Assembly (NCBI GenBank): GCA_001274695.2
Contig: LARU01000002.1
Span: 1,922,001 to 1,986,000 of the forward strand
Length of the DNA: 64,000 nt
Origin: Azoarcus sp. PA01
Lineage (GTDB): Bacteria; Pseudomonadota; Gammaproteobacteria; Burkholderiales; Rhodocyclaceae
Reading direction: 5' to 3'
The notes beneath the pieces were generated by a model, which did not search any database, was not told the DNA's origin, and was given only the letters and a program-made list of their open reading frames with translations. Below are positions 9,802 to 19,547 of the stretch, in pieces. How positions within the stretch are numbered: position 1 is the stretch's first letter; the number at the start of each line of letters is the position of its first letter. Position numbers and translations under genes: made by a program.

Positions 9802-10584
9802 TCAGCGGCCGGTGAAGCGCGGCGGGCGCTTGGCGAAGAACGCGTCGAGCCCTTCGCGGTAGTCCGCGGTGTCGAGGAACGCGAACGCGGCGCGCTTCTC
9901 GTCCGCGCCGAGCGGCTCGTTCCGCATCAGCCGGTGCACCCATTGCTTGTGCCAGCGCGCGACGAGCGGCGCGCCGGCGGCGATGCGGGCGGCGCTCGCC
10001 TGCGCTTCGTCGATGACTTTCTCGTCATCGACGATCCGCGTCAGCAGGCCTTTCTGCAGCGCTTCACGCGCGGTCAGGATGCGGCCTTCGAGCAGGATCT
10101 CGAGCAGCACTGCCGGGCCGACGAGGTCGAGCAGCCCGGCCATCTCGCCCGGGTACATCGAGAAGCCGAGGCGGTTGATCGGGGCGCCGAAGCGCGCGGA
10201 TTCACCGGCGATGCGCAGGTCGCAGCAGCCTGCGATCTCGAGGCCGCCGCCGACGCACGCGCCCTGGATCGCCGCAACGGTCGGAACCGGACTCGCACGG
10301 ACCGCGTCGAGCGCGGCCGCGACGAGTCCGTCATGGTAGTGCAGCGCGTCCTCGACGGTCGCGCGCACGGTGAGGAATTCCTCGATGTCGCCGCCTGCGG
10401 CGAACGCCTTGTCGCCGTCGCCGCGCAGGATCACGCAGCGCAGCCCGTCGTCGGCCGCGATCCGTTCGAACGTTTCGCGCAGCGCGATCCACATCGCCGA
10501 GTCGATCGCGTTGAGCTTGCCGGGGTTCGACAAGACGAGGGTCGCGATCCCGTCACCGGACGAAAAAACGATCCGGCCTTTCAT
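9802..10584 (-). CDS. Enoyl-CoA hydratase/isomerase family protein
   Basis: 260 residues, the usual crotonase length. Oxyanion-hole segments are KAFAAGGDIEEF and the glycine-rich ACVGGGLEIAGCCD; the first keeps the Glu position of hydratases. At the second catalytic position the common PGxGGT is replaced by YPGEMAG, so the exact reaction (hydratase, isomerase or decarboxylase) cannot be assigned. It ends 60 bases before the short KdpD on the same strand, with no functional link apparent. The upstream region is AT-rich and shared with the actP operon. Confidence 0.87.
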   Translation of the reverse strand: MKGRIVFSSGDGIATLVLSNPGKLNAIDSAMWIALRETFERIAADDGLRCVILRGDGDKAFAAGGDIEEFLTVRATVEDALHYHDGLVAAALDAVRASPVPTVAAIQGACVGGGLEIAGCCDLRIAGESARFGAPINRLGFSMYPGEMAGLLDLVGPAVLLEILLEGRILTAREALQKGLLTRIVDDEKVIDEAQASAARIAAGAPLVARWHKQWVHRLMRNEPLGADEKRAAFAFLDTADYREGLDAFFAKRPPRFTGR

Positions 10585-10671
10585 GGCGCGTTGCCGTGTG
10601 TAGTCTTCAACATGCTGTTTTCGCTTGTATTTTCTGCAATCAAAAATTCTTTTATGCGTTACAAAAAAACT

Positions 10672-10713
10672 TCCATACCCAACGGTATGGAGTCATTTAG
10701 ATGATATATCATC
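10672..10713. promoter_or_regulatory. Two palindromes in the echA/actP intergenic region
   Basis: Two candidate operators lie close together in the 228-base gap between the divergent hydratase and DUF485-actP genes. One is an 8-bp inverted repeat TCCATACC-caac-GGTATGGA (10672-10691). The other is a perfect 14-bp palindrome GATGATATATCATC (10700-10713). I found no convincing -35/-10 pair. The binding protein is unknown. Confidence 0.45.
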
Positions 10714-10812
10714 CGCCCAGCCACGACTGCGTCAGACGGTCGGGCGGAAAAATGAAGGCGAAGGTGGAGGCAGTCGTGTTTTCGTTGCTTTCTTACTTTG
10801 GGAGAGGTGAAA

Positions 10813-11133
10813 GTGTCCAGTTCCATGTATGCGCATATCAGGCGCAATCCGCGTTTTGCGGAACTCGTTTCGAAGCGCACCCGCTTCGCGACGATCCTGT
10901 CGGCGATCGTGCTGACGATCTTCTACGGCTTCGTGCTGCTCGTGGCGTTCGCGCCCGATCTGATCGGCTCGCGCCTGTCCGGCACCAGCAACCTCACGTT
11001 CGGCGTCGCCGCCGGTCTGTTCCAGTTCATCTTCTTCTGGGTGCTGACCTTCGTCTACGTGCGCCGCGCGAACGGCGAGTTCGACGACATCAACAATGAA
11101 ATCGTGCGTGCCGCATGGAAGGACGAAAAATGA
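10813..11133 (+). CDS. yjcH: DUF485 small inner-membrane protein (YjcH-like)
   Basis: 106 residues with two membrane helices ([20 protein letters not shown] and an [17 protein letters not shown] segment) and a short charged C-terminus. The GTG start at 10813 is chosen because GGAGAGG lies five bases before it; an in-frame ATG occurs four codons later. DUF485 proteins almost always precede an acetate/cation symporter, as here: the stop overlaps the actP ATG as ATGA. A helper or folding role for ActP is assumed in the literature but not established. Confidence 0.88.
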   Translation: MSSSMYAHIRRNPRFAELVSKRTRFATILSAIVLTIFYGFVLLVAFAPDLIGSRLSGTSNLTFGVAAGLFQFIFFWVLTFVYVRRANGEFDDINNEIVRAAWKDEK

Positions 11134-12809
11134 GGAAATCATCCTTCCTGTCGCGTCTCGCGGGCGGTCTGCTGCCGCTGGGATTCGCCGCCTCGGCCCT
11201 CGCCGGTGACGCGATCGAGGCCACCGAGAAGCAGGGCCTCAATCTCACCGCGATCGGCATGTTCTTCGTCTTCGTGTTGTTGACGCTCGGCATCACCTAC
11301 TGGGCGGCGAGCCGCACCAAGTCGACCGCCGACTTCTACACCGCCGGCGGCGGCATCACCGGCTGGCAGAACGGGCTGGCGATCGCCGGCGACTACATGT
11401 CGGCGGCGACGCTGCTCGGCCTGACCGCGATGATGTACACGCAGGGCGTCGATGCGTACATCTACATGATCGCGTTCTTCGTCGGCTGGCCGATCATCCT
11501 GTTCCTGATGGCCGAGCGCCTGCGCAACCTCGGCAAGTTCACGTTCGCCGACATCACGTCGTACCGCCTCGACCAGGGCAAGGTGCGCACGATGGCAGCG
11601 GTCAGCTCGCTGACGGTCGTGTGCTTCTACCTCGTCGCGCAGATGGTCGGCGCCGGTCAGCTGATCAAGCTGCTGTTCGGCCTCGACTACGTCTATGCGC
11701 TGTTCGTCGTCGGCGCGCTGATGATGGTGTACGTGACGTTCGGCGGCATGGTCGCGACGACCTGGGTGCAGATCATCAAGGCGTGCATGCTGCTGATCGG
11801 CGGCACGACGGTGATGCTGCTCGCATTCAGCCAGTTCGGTTTCAGCTTCGATGAGCTGACGACGCGCGCGATGGAAGTGCACAAGCTCGGCGACAAGCTG
11901 CTCGCGCCGGGGAGCCTGCTCGCCGATCCGGTCACCGCGATCTCGCTCGGCCTCGGTCTGATGTTCGGTACCGCCGGGCTGCCGCACATCCTGATGCGCT
12001 TTTTCACCGTCACCGACGCGAAGGAAGCGCGCAAGTCGGTGCTCTACGCTTCGGGCATCGTCGCGTACTTTTTCAACGTCATCGCGATCATGGGCCTGTG
12101 CGCGATGCTGATCGTCGGCACGAACCCGGCGTTCTTCGAAGGCGGCGAGCTCGGCGGCAAAGTCATCGGTGGCGGCAACATGATCGCGATGCACCTCGCG
12201 AGCGCCGTCGGCGGCAACCTGCTGCTCGGCTTCCTGTCGGCAGTCGCGTTCGCGACGATCCTCGCGGTCGTCGCCGGTCTCGCGCTCGCCGGCGCGTCGG
12301 CGATCTCGCACGACATCTACTCGCGCGTCATCATGAAGGGCAAGGCGTCCGAAACCACCGAGCTGAAAGTGTCGAAGTTCGCGACGATCGGCCTCGGGAT
12401 CGTCGCCGTGCTGCTCGGCATCGCGTTCGAGAAGATGAACATCGCGTTCATGGTCGCGCTCGCGTTCGGCGTCGCGGCCTCGGCCAACTTCCCGGTGCTG
12501 ATCCTGTCGATGTACTGGAAGGGCCTGACGACCCGCGGCGCGTTGTGGGGCGGCTACTCCGGCCTCGTCAGCGCGGTGATGTTCGTCGTGCTGTCGAAGT
12601 CGGTGTGGGTGGACGTGCTCGGCAATGCGTCGGCGATCTTCCCCTACACGCAGCCGGCGCTGTTCTCGATGCCGATCGCGTTCCTGCTGACGTTCATCGT
12701 GTCGAAGCTCGACATGAGCGCGCGGGCGAAGCGCGAGATCGAAGCTTTCGAGGATCAGTACGTGCGTGCTCAGACCGGGGTCGGAGCAGCGACCGCATCG
12801 AGCCACTGA
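11130..12809 (+). CDS. actP: Acetate/cation symporter of the SSS family
   Basis: 559 residues with an N-terminal signal-like segment and about 13 hydrophobic helices. The sodium:solute symporter pattern is clear: [20 protein letters not shown] near residue 60, then AATLLG, and [15 protein letters not shown] mid-protein. It imports acetate and other short monocarboxylates with a cation. GGAAGGA lies seven bases before ATG 11130, and the gene overlaps the DUF485 gene by 4 bases. It ends before a strong terminator, so the pair forms a two-gene operon. It would supply acetate to acetyl-CoA synthetase, which is not in the window. Confidence 0.94.
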   Translation: MRKSSFLSRLAGGLLPLGFAASALAGDAIEATEKQGLNLTAIGMFFVFVLLTLGITYWAASRTKSTADFYTAGGGITGWQNGLAIAGDYMSAATLLGLTAMMYTQGVDAYIYMIAFFVGWPIILFLMAERLRNLGKFTFADITSYRLDQGKVRTMAAVSSLTVVCFYLVAQMVGAGQLIKLLFGLDYVYALFVVGALMMVYVTFGGMVATTWVQIIKACMLLIGGTTVMLLAFSQFGFSFDELTTRAMEVHKLGDKLLAPGSLLADPVTAISLGLGLMFGTAGLPHILMRFFTVTDAKEARKSVLYASGIVAYFFNVIAIMGLCAMLIVGTNPAFFEGGELGGKVIGGGNMIAMHLASAVGGNLLLGFLSAVAFATILAVVAGLALAGASAISHDIYSRVIMKGKASETTELKVSKFATIGLGIVAVLLGIAFEKMNIAFMVALAFGVAASANFPVLILSMYWKGLTTRGALWGGYSGLVSAVMFVVLSKSVWVDVLGNASAIFPYTQPALFSMPIAFLLTFIVSKLDMSARAKREIEAFEDQYVRAQTGVGAATASSH

Positions 12810-12850
12810 GTCCGGTTAAAGAAGATACTGTCGCGCTTCGGCGCGGCAGC

Positions 12851-12890
12851 ACGACCCCCGCCAGGCATCGCTTGGCGGGGGTCGTTTTTT
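12851..12890 (+). terminator. Rho-independent terminator of the actP operon
   Basis: A perfect 13-bp stem (12851-12863 with 12873-12885), 9-base loop and a T6 run ending at 12890, starting 41 bases after the actP stop. Confidence 0.95.
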
Positions 12891-12909
12891 GTGCGCGGCG
12901 AAACCCGCG

Positions 12910-14288
12910 TCACTCGGCGGAAGCGGCAGCAGTCCCCAGCGCTGCAAGCTGTCCGGCGGGATCGCGGGCGAGCCGGGAGCACAGGCCCAATACGGCGCAA
13001 GCGTCGCTTCTGGTGAGGTCGTGACCCAGCATCAGCCGCACGTCGACGGCGAGATCGTTCGATGCCGTGGCTCGGATGGCCGGCCGGAACGGCAGCCGGG
13101 CGGCGAAAGCGCTCGCCGCATCGCGGTAGCCGTCGCGATATTCGACGAAGGACGCGGCCTGGTCGAACGGGCGGCTGTTCGTCAATCGCGGGCGCGCCAT
13201 CCCCTGCTGTTCGAGCAATCCGGCGAGCCGCCGAGCGAGGCCTTCGCCGCCATGACCGTTCGAGATCTCGTAGCGCGGCCGCGATGCCGACGGAAGAGGC
13301 GCAGGCGCCGCGCCCAGGCTCTCGGCGCGGCTCGGGGCGGCGGTGCGAACGGCAAGCGGCTCGGCGGCCCGGGCGAGGGCAGGGGGCGCGCGGCGGCCGT
13401 GATGATCGCGGCCGCCTCGGCGACCGCCGTTTCACGCCTTGTCGGCCCGTTGAGCAGTTCGAAGACGTTTTCAGCGACTTTCACGAGCCTTGCGCGTGGA
13501 GTCGTGCTGACCGTAGCTGCGGCAACCGCCTCCGCCTGCGAGCCCGCCGCTGTCGCGGATGCTGGCGCGGCGACTTGCGCCAGCGCGGGGATCGGCGTGG
13601 CTGCGGCCGGCAGATCGGCAGCAATCGTGCCGACCGTGACTCGTGAACCTGCTGCAGGGGTCGCGGGCGCGGTCGCGGCCATCGCCGGGATCGGCTGCGC
13701 GGCATTCAGGACTGGGTCGGCCGCCGCAAGTGCCCGTGGTGTGGCAGGTGAGGCGCCACTTGCCCGCGCGTCGGCGAACTCCGCTTTGTCCTGCACGCCG
13801 AGGCGCCGGTAAACCGTCGCCAGATTGGTCCATGCGCGACGGTTGTTGCCGTCGAGTTCGACGGCCCGGCGCAGCGACGCCGCGGCAGCTTCGTGCCGTC
13901 CCGCGAGCAGCAGCGCGTAGCCGAGATTGTTGTACAGGTGACTTGCCGCCGGGGCGAGACTCACCGCCCGTTCGAGCGCCTGCAGACCGTCATCGAAGCG
14001 GCCGAGCGCGGCCTGCAGCGAGCCGAGCGCGTTCCACGCCGCAGCGTGCTCCGGGTCGGCGTCGAGGGCTTCACGGTACGCGGCGATCGCTTCTTCATCG
14101 GCGCCCCGCCTCTCCTTGTAACGCCCGAGCGCGAAATAACCCGCCGCGTCGTTTGTGGCGCCATGGTGCACGGTTTGCACCGGCGCGATCTTCCACGCGT
14201 TTTCCGGCATCGTCGGGCTCGTGCTGCATGCGCCGAGCACGAGCGCGGCGAGCAGCGGGTTCAACGCGAGTACGCGCTTTTTCATCAT
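12910..14288 (-). CDS. tadD: TadD-like TPR lipoprotein with LytR_C-type domain, frameshifted
   Basis: From ATG 14288 (GAGGAG six bases upstream) the frame encodes a lipoprotein signal (lipobox LGAC), TPR repeats over residues about 45-180 and an Ala/Pro-rich linker. It then turns Arg-rich and unnatural near 13385 and stops at 13182. The -1 frame from about 13430 down to 12910 continues naturally and encodes RYEISNGHGGEGLARRLAGL and about 100 further residues that look like a LytR_C domain. One base appears lost near the C5 run at 13382-13386, so this is either a real frameshift or a sequencing error. TadD is an outer-membrane pilotin-like part of the Tad machine. Last gene of the operon. Confidence 0.75.
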
Positions 14289-14301
14289 GTTTCTCCTCGC
14301 G

Positions 14302-15249
14302 TCAGCCGCCGCTGGTTCCCGCCATCGTCGGCAGCAGGATGCGGTACACCTGGATCATCGCCGGCCCGAGCAGCACGAGCATCAGCGACGGGAAGATGAA
14401 GAAGATCAGCGGAAACAGCAGCTTCAGCGCGATCTTCGCCGCGGCTTCCTCGGCGCGCTGGCGCCGGCGCGTGCGCAGCATGTCCGAGTGGATGCGCAAG
14501 GAGGCGGCGATGCTCGTGCCGAAGCGCTCGGCCTGGATCACCATCGCGACGAAACCTTCGACTTCCTCGACGCCGGTCCGGGCGGCGAGGTTGCGCAGCG
14601 CCCGCGCGCGCTCGAGGCCGGCGCGCAGTTCCAGCGTCACGAGATGCAGTTCCTCGGCGAGGGCTTCGCTCTTGTGCTGCATTTCGTCGGCGACGCGCAC
14701 GAGCGCCGCCTCGACGCCGAGGCCGGCTTCGACGCACACCGTCATCAGGTCGAGCGCGTCGGGGAAAGTCTCGAAAATCTCTCGCTGGCGCACGAAGATC
14801 AGCCGGTTCAGGATGAGGTTCGGCACGTAGTAGCCGATCGCCGCGGCGAGCAGCACGACGAGCAGCGTGCCCTGGAACTGCAGCGACGGCGTCGACACCA
14901 GCACCGTGAAATACGCGAGCAGCGGCAGCCCGAGCGCGAGGACGGTCTTGACGCCGAAGAACGCGAGCGACGCGGCGGCGTGGCGGATGCCGGCGTGCAT
15001 GAAGCGCGCGCGCAGCGCCGACATGTCCTCGCTGTCTTCCGGCGTCGACAGCTTCGCGAACGGTTTCGTCAGCTTGACGGTGCGCTCGATCCACGCGTCC
15101 GCACCCGGCCCGACGCTCGCCTTGCCGCCGCCGAGCGCCTGCAGCCGGTCGGCGGTCGGCGAGCGCGAGAACAGGCTCAAGACGAAGAACGCGCCTGCCG
15201 TCACCGCGACGAACAGCAGCCCGAGAAATCCAATCTGCGTGTAGTCCAT
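14302..15249 (-). CDS. tadC: Tad inner-membrane platform protein TadC
   Basis: 315 residues with a GspF/T2SSF domain between hydrophobic segments: one N-terminal helix, a central pair around residues 100-150 and a C-terminal pair ending in ILLPTMAG. The motif FPDALDLMTVCVEAGLGVEAAL is the T2SF signature of TadC. With TadB it forms the inner-membrane platform on which the TadA ATPase drives Flp pilin assembly. It lies 16 bases after tadB and 13 bases before tadD. GGGAG precedes the ATG. Confidence 0.93.
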   Translation of the reverse strand: MDYTQIGFLGLLFVAVTAGAFFVLSLFSRSPTADRLQALGGGKASVGPGADAWIERTVKLTKPFAKLSTPEDSEDMSALRARFMHAGIRHAAASLAFFGVKTVLALGLPLLAYFTVLVSTPSLQFQGTLLVVLLAAAIGYYVPNLILNRLIFVRQREIFETFPDALDLMTVCVEAGLGVEAALVRVADEMQHKSEALAEELHLVTLELRAGLERARALRNLAARTGVEEVEGFVAMVIQAERFGTSIAASLRIHSDMLRTRRRQRAEEAAAKIALKLLFPLIFFIFPSLMLVLLGPAMIQVYRILLPTMAGTSGG

Positions 15250-15265
15250 GTCTTGTCTCCCGCCG

Positions 15266-16240
15266 CTACACGCGGATGCGGATGATCTTGCGCATCCACA
15301 CCACGCCCAGCACCATCATCCCGATGGCGCCGTAGATGAAGTTGATGCCTGCCGGGTCTTCCCACAGCACTTTCATGAAGCCCGGATTGACGATGTTGAT
15401 CAGCGCCGCGGTCGCGAACGGCAGGCAGCCGAGGATCCACGCCGAGAGCTTCCCTTCGGCCGACAGCGTGCGGATCTCGCCGTACAGCTTCAGCCGCGCG
15501 CGCACGATCTTGCTGATGTTGTCGAGCAGCTCCGCGAGGTTGCCGCCCGAGTCGCGCTGGATCAGCACCGCGATGACGAAGTAGCTGAGATCGGTGCTGT
15601 CGGTGCGCGACGCGAGGTTCAGCATCGCGGTCTGCTGCGGTACGCCGTAGTTCATCTCGTCGAACAGGATGCGAAACTCGCCGCCGATCGGGTCCTTCAT
15701 CTCCTCGGCGACCATCTTGATTGCGGTCGGGAACGCATGGCCGGCGCGCAACGCCCGGCCCATCAGGTCGAGCGCTTCCGGCAACTGCAGCTCGAAACGC
15801 TGCAGGTGCTGGGTGCGCGCGCGCATCACATACAGCGTCGGCAGCATGCCGAGCACTGCGGCAAACCCGAGGCCGAGGAACAGCGGCCGGTTCAGCAGCA
15901 GCGGCAGCGTGAAGCCGAGCGCCGCGAGCGCGACCGTCCAGCCGGCGAACTGCGCGAGCGTCAGCTGCAGGCGCGACTGCACGATCAGCCGGTTGATGCC
16001 GTGAAGATGCGGCACGGCCGCGAGCAACCGGTCGCCGGCCGCCGAGCCCGCGGCGTTCTGCTCCTTGTACAGCGACGCCGGCCGCGCGCTGCGCACGCCG
16101 CTCGCGACTTCGTCGAGGCGGCGGTTGAGGCGCTTCGCGTCGGCGCTGTGGCTCGACGCCCACCACAGGTAGGCGCCTTCGAGGAACAGCACGACCGCGA
16201 TGAAGGTCGCGAGGGCGAAGAGCAGCGTCAGGATGTCCAT
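15266..16240 (-). CDS. tadB: Tad inner-membrane platform protein TadB
   Basis: 324 residues from ATG 16240, chosen for the GGAGG six bases upstream and the start in a membrane helix (ILTLLFALATFIAVVLF). The T2SSF domain carries LPEALDLMGRALRAGHAF and DSGGNLAELLDNISK; two C-terminal helices follow. It pairs with TadC. A 161-base spacer with palindromic sequence separates it from tadA, unlike the tight spacing elsewhere in the operon. Confidence 0.93.
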   Translation of the reverse strand: MDILTLLFALATFIAVVLFLEGAYLWWASSHSADAKRLNRRLDEVASGVRSARPASLYKEQNAAGSAAGDRLLAAVPHLHGINRLIVQSRLQLTLAQFAGWTVALAALGFTLPLLLNRPLFLGLGFAAVLGMLPTLYVMRARTQHLQRFELQLPEALDLMGRALRAGHAFPTAIKMVAEEMKDPIGGEFRILFDEMNYGVPQQTAMLNLASRTDSTDLSYFVIAVLIQRDSGGNLAELLDNISKIVRARLKLYGEIRTLSAEGKLSAWILGCLPFATAALINIVNPGFMKVLWEDPAGINFIYGAIGMMVLGVVWMRKIIRIRV

Positions 16241-16255
16241 CTCAGGCCTCCTGCT

Positions 16256-16395
16256 GGGCCGCCCCAAGGGAGGCCTGCGCCCCCTTGGGGGGGTGAGGCA
16301 GGGGTTTCGCGGCGCAATGCGCCATGCCTGCCGAACGGGTCGGCTGTGCAAAGCCGACCCTCCTCGAACAAAGTGAGCGTGGGGGTAGTTTCATC
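16256..16395. repeat. Palindromic intergenic spacer between tadA and tadB
   Basis: Contains CCCCAAGGG paired with CCCTTGGGG around a short GC-rich segment, plus the hairpin GTCGGCTgtgcaAAGCCGAC near 16340-16360. Similar C- and G-run spacers are common between genes of betaproteobacteria; I rely on general memory for that, not a search. It has no coding potential. Confidence 0.4.
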
Positions 16396-16401
16396 TCAAC
16401 C

Positions 16402-17754
16402 TCACTCGAAGCGTCGCCCGGGGTTGAACATGTCTTCGGGCAGGCGGATGCCGAACGAGCGCAGGCGCTCGGCGAAATGCGGGCGCACGCCGGTCGCGGT
16501 GAAGTAGCCTTGCACTTCGCCGGTCTCCGAAATGCCCGTCTGGCGGAACGCGAAGATCTCCTGCATCGTGATCATCTCGCCTTCCATCCCGGTGATCTCC
16601 TGGATGCTGATGACCTTGCGCTTGCCGTCGGTCAGCCGGCTCGCCTGCACGATCAGGCCGATCGCGCTGGCGATCTGCGCGCGCGCGACTTTCGGCGGCA
16701 GGTTCGCGTCGGACATGCCGATCATGTTTTCCATGCGGCCGAGCGCGTCACGCGGCGTGTTCGCATGCACCGTCGTCATCGACCCTTCGTGGCCGGTGTT
16801 CATCGCCTGCAGCACGTCGAACGCTTCGGCGCCGCGCGTCTCGCCGAGGATGATGCGGTCCGGACGCATGCGCAGCGCGTTGCGCACCAGCGCGCGCTGC
16901 GACACTTCGCCTTTGCCTTCGATGTTCGGCGGCCGCGTCTCGAGCCGCACGACGTGCGGCTGCTGCAGCTGCAGCTCCGCCGCGTCCTCGATCGTGACGA
17001 TGCGCTCGTCGGCCGGGATGTTCGCGGTGAGGATGTTCAGCAGTGTCGTCTTGCCGCTGCCGGTGCCGCCCGAGATCAGGATGTTCACCTTCGCGCGCGC
17101 GAGGCCCGCGAGGAGTTCGCCCATCTCCGGCGTCAGCGCCTTGAAACCGATCAGCTTCTCCATCGTCAGCGGCACTGCGGCGAAGCGGCGGATCGACACG
17201 ACGGGGCCGTCGAGCGCGAGCGGCGGGATGATCGCGTTCACGCGCGAACCGTCCGGCAGGCGCGCATCGACCATCGGGCTCGACTCGTCGACGCGCCGCC
17301 CGACCCGCGACACGATCTTGTCGATGATCTTCATCAGGTGCGCGTCGTCGCTGAAAGTGACGTGGGTCAGCTCGATCTTGCCGTGCCGCTCGACGTAGAT
17401 CTGCTGCGAGCCGTTGATCAGGATGTCCGACACCGTGGGGTCGGCGAGCAGCGGCTCGATCGGCCCGAGCCCGAGCATCTCGTACTGGATGTCGCGCACG
17501 AGGTCGCGCCGCTCGTTCGTGTTGATGACGACGTTCTCTTCGGCGAGCAGGCGCTCGACCATCAGCCGCAATTCGTCACGCAGCTGCTCGGGAGCGAGGT
17601 TCTCCATCGCCTCGAGGTCGATGCGCGACAGCAGCAGCTGGTGGATGCGCATCTTCAGCGTCTGATACGCCTTGTTCGCGCGGGGGTCGGACACCGCGGC
17701 CGGACGCATCACGGTGTCGGTCGGGACTGATTCGAGGCGCTGTCGCAAGCTCAT
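16402..17754 (-). CDS. tadA: Tad pilus assembly ATPase (CpaF/TadA)
   Basis: 450 residues, normal length. The secretion-ATPase core has Walker [17 protein letters not shown] (near residue 230), Asp box [19 protein letters not shown], Walker [11 protein letters not shown] and the His box [19 protein letters not shown]. It is the hexameric cytoplasmic ATPase powering Flp pilus extension and, in the Tad system, retraction. GGAA precedes ATG 17754. A repeat element (17773-17881) separates it from tadZ. Confidence 0.96.
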   Translation of the reverse strand: MSLRQRLESVPTDTVMRPAAVSDPRANKAYQTLKMRIHQLLLSRIDLEAMENLAPEQLRDELRLMVERLLAEENVVINTNERRDLVRDIQYEMLGLGPIEPLLADPTVSDILINGSQQIYVERHGKIELTHVTFSDDAHLMKIIDKIVSRVGRRVDESSPMVDARLPDGSRVNAIIPPLALDGPVVSIRRFAAVPLTMEKLIGFKALTPEMGELLAGLARAKVNILISGGTGSGKTTLLNILTANIPADERIVTIEDAAELQLQQPHVVRLETRPPNIEGKGEVSQRALVRNALRMRPDRIILGETRGAEAFDVLQAMNTGHEGSMTTVHANTPRDALGRMENMIGMSDANLPPKVARAQIASAIGLIVQASRLTDGKRKVISIQEITGMEGEMITMQEIFAFRQTGISETGEVQGYFTATGVRPHFAERLRSFGIRLPEDMFNPGRRFE

Positions 17755-17772
17755 TTCACGTTCCTTTCAATC

Positions 17773-17881
17773 CGGCAATCAAATACAACCGTTCGCCCCG
17801 AGTCCGTCGAAGGGCGGTAGCACAACAACCGTTCGCCCTGAGCCTGTCGAAGGGCGGTGGCTGAACGGTATCTGGTGGCCG
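17773..17881. repeat. Short palindromic element with terminal inverted repeats, copy A
   Basis: Begins CGGCAATCAAATACAACCGT and ends with an inverted match, CGAACGGTATCTGG then TGGCCG (the left end has two extra bases before CCGTTCG). The inner part holds two copies of a CCGTTCGCC-CTGAG-GTCGAAGGGCGG unit. Other copies lie at 34311-34427, 35408-35476 and 63401-63513. It sits between tadZ and tadA inside the operon. Confidence 0.8.
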
Positions 17882-17905
17882 CATCAATAATCATTCGGGC
17901 GCGGC

Positions 17906-19063
17906 TCAATGCGTCGCGAACAGGCGCGACAGCCAGCCTTTGCTCGCTTTTTCCGGGTCGTCGACGAGCGACTCCGCGATCTCGCGCAGTGCTTTCGTTA
18001 CCGGGCTGTTCTTCGCCAGCCGCCCGATGGGCTCGCCCTGGTTCACCGACGCGGCGACCGTGTCGTAGCTGTTCGGCACCGTCTTGAACAGCTTCGCCTT
18101 CACCGTGCGCTCGACGTCCTGCAGGCTGATGTCGCTGTTCTTGTGGTGGCGATTGACGACCAGCCCGACTTTCGACGTCGGGTAGCCGAGCGACACGAAC
18201 ACCTCGACGAGCCGCTTCGCCTCGCGGATGAACGGCAACGTCAGCTGCACCACCGGAAAAATCATGTCGGCCATGTCGAACGGCTTGAGGCTCACCGCAT
18301 CGAGCGAGCGGCCGACATCGACGATGACGAAGTCGTAATTCGCCCGCGCGACCTTGAGGATCGCCTCGACGTGCTCGGCCCGCACGTCGATCGAGTGCGC
18401 CGGGTCATCCGGGGCCGCGAGCAGGTGAAAGCCGGGCGCGACTTCGATCATCGCCGACTGCAGGAACGCCGCATCGAGCCGGTGGATCTGCTGGCACACC
18501 AGCGCCAGGTTGCTCGCCGGTTTCTGGTCGGTCACGTACATCGCCGCATCGCCGAACTGCAGGTTCAGGTCGATCAGCGCGACGCGCTTGCCGTGCACCG
18601 CCGCGAGGACCCACGCGAGGTTCGTCGCGAGGAAAGTCGCGCCGCTGCCGCCTTTGCAGGAGGTCAGGGCGAGGATCTTGCCGTCGGCAGCCGCGCTGCC
18701 GCCGCGTTTGCGCGTGATGCGCGCGAGCGCCGCGTGCAGCGCCTCGGGCGACGGCGAAGTCGGCAGCACTTCGCGCACCCCGGCACGGAACGCCTGCAGC
18801 AGAAAATCCGACGAGGTGTCGGCAGTGATGACGATCGGATCGATCTGCGGGTAGCGCAGCGTCAGTTGTTCGAGCGCACTGAGGTTCGCCGGACGGAAGG
18901 CGTCGAGCACGACGATGTCGGGCACTGTGCCGTTGACTGCGCCGAGCGGTTCGCTCGACGTCGCGTGACCGACGGCGACGTCCATCGACTTGCCCGCCTG
19001 CGCGAGCGTTGCCCGCAGGCGCTCGGCGCTGTCGGGGTTGTCGGAAAGAATTCTGATTTTCAT
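17906..19063 (-). CDS. tadZ: TadZ/CpaE localisation protein with ParA/MinD-like ATPase domain
   Basis: 385 residues. The first 120 form an atypical receiver-like domain (DIVVLDAFRPANLSALEQL). The rest is a MinD-superfamily ATPase with the deviant Walker A TSCKGGSGATF, in which the usual second Lys is Ala, as is common in TadZ. TadZ places the Tad machine at the cell pole. GAGGA lies upstream of ATG 19063. It lies 31 bases after the small tadE-like gene. Confidence 0.93.
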   Translation of the reverse strand: MKIRILSDNPDSAERLRATLAQAGKSMDVAVGHATSSEPLGAVNGTVPDIVVLDAFRPANLSALEQLTLRYPQIDPIVITADTSSDFLLQAFRAGVREVLPTSPSPEALHAALARITRKRGGSAAADGKILALTSCKGGSGATFLATNLAWVLAAVHGKRVALIDLNLQFGDAAMYVTDQKPASNLALVCQQIHRLDAAFLQSAMIEVAPGFHLLAAPDDPAHSIDVRAEHVEAILKVARANYDFVIVDVGRSLDAVSLKPFDMADMIFPVVQLTLPFIREAKRLVEVFVSLGYPTSKVGLVVNRHHKNSDISLQDVERTVKAKLFKTVPNSYDTVAASVNQGEPIGRLAKNSPVTKALREIAESLVDDPEKASKGWLSRLFATH

Positions 19064-19094
19064 GTCGACATCCTCTGTTGCATCCGTTCACTCG

Positions 19095-19547
19095 TCAGAG
19101 ACACACCGGGTTGGCGACGTCATCGATCGAGCTTGCGAGGCTTTCGCGCGGGAGCGTGGTCGCGAATGCCGGCAGGCTCAGGCTGAGTGGCACGAGCGGG
19201 ATATAAGTGGCGATGGGGACGGGTTCGATCCGGACCGTTATCTCGTCGCAGGTCTCTGGGCCGCAGCCCGTGGGCGTATACAAGATCGTGATCTTGTCGC
19301 TCGGAACAGTCGGAAACAGGCTCGTCATTTTCGCCTTGATCGCCGAGTCGGCTACATCACAGACAACGGCGATACGTGCACCGAGGCGCGTTGCTTCCGT
19401 CGCTGTATTCCAGTAAAAGAAGACGCGGCCCATTTCCATTACGCCGATCAGCAGGGTGAAGAAAAGCGCCGCGACCAGCGCAAACTCAATGGCGGCCACA
19501 CCCCGCTGTGCGCGCTTTCCAGTTTCTTCAGCAAAACCCCGCTTCAT
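19095..19547 (-). CDS. tadE: TadE-like pseudopilin
   Basis: 150 residues from ATG 19547. A short basic leader ends at RGVAAIEFALVAALFFTLLI, the TadE pattern in which prepilin peptidase cleaves just before the helix, leaving the Glu at position 5-6. A hydrophobic helix and a soluble domain with two Cys pairs follow. Stop and start with the upstream gene overlap as TGATG. It is a minor pilin needed for Flp assembly. Confidence 0.87.
   Translation of the reverse strand: MKRGFAEETGKRAQRGVAAIEFALVAALFFTLLIGVMEMGRVFFYWNTATEATRLGARIAVVCDVADSAIKAKMTSLFPTVPSDKITILYTPTGCGPETCDEITVRIEPVPIATYIPLVPLSLSLPAFATTLPRESLASSIDDVANPVCL

Noticed and set aside
10740..10812. Sigma-54 promoter before the DUF485-actP operon
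   Set aside because: GG and GC elements are present, but the spacing between them is not the required 10 bases.
18600..18700. tadZ Walker A lacking the usual Lys as a sign of decay
   Set aside because: TadZ proteins often have this changed motif, and the rest of the gene is intact, so it is normal for the family.
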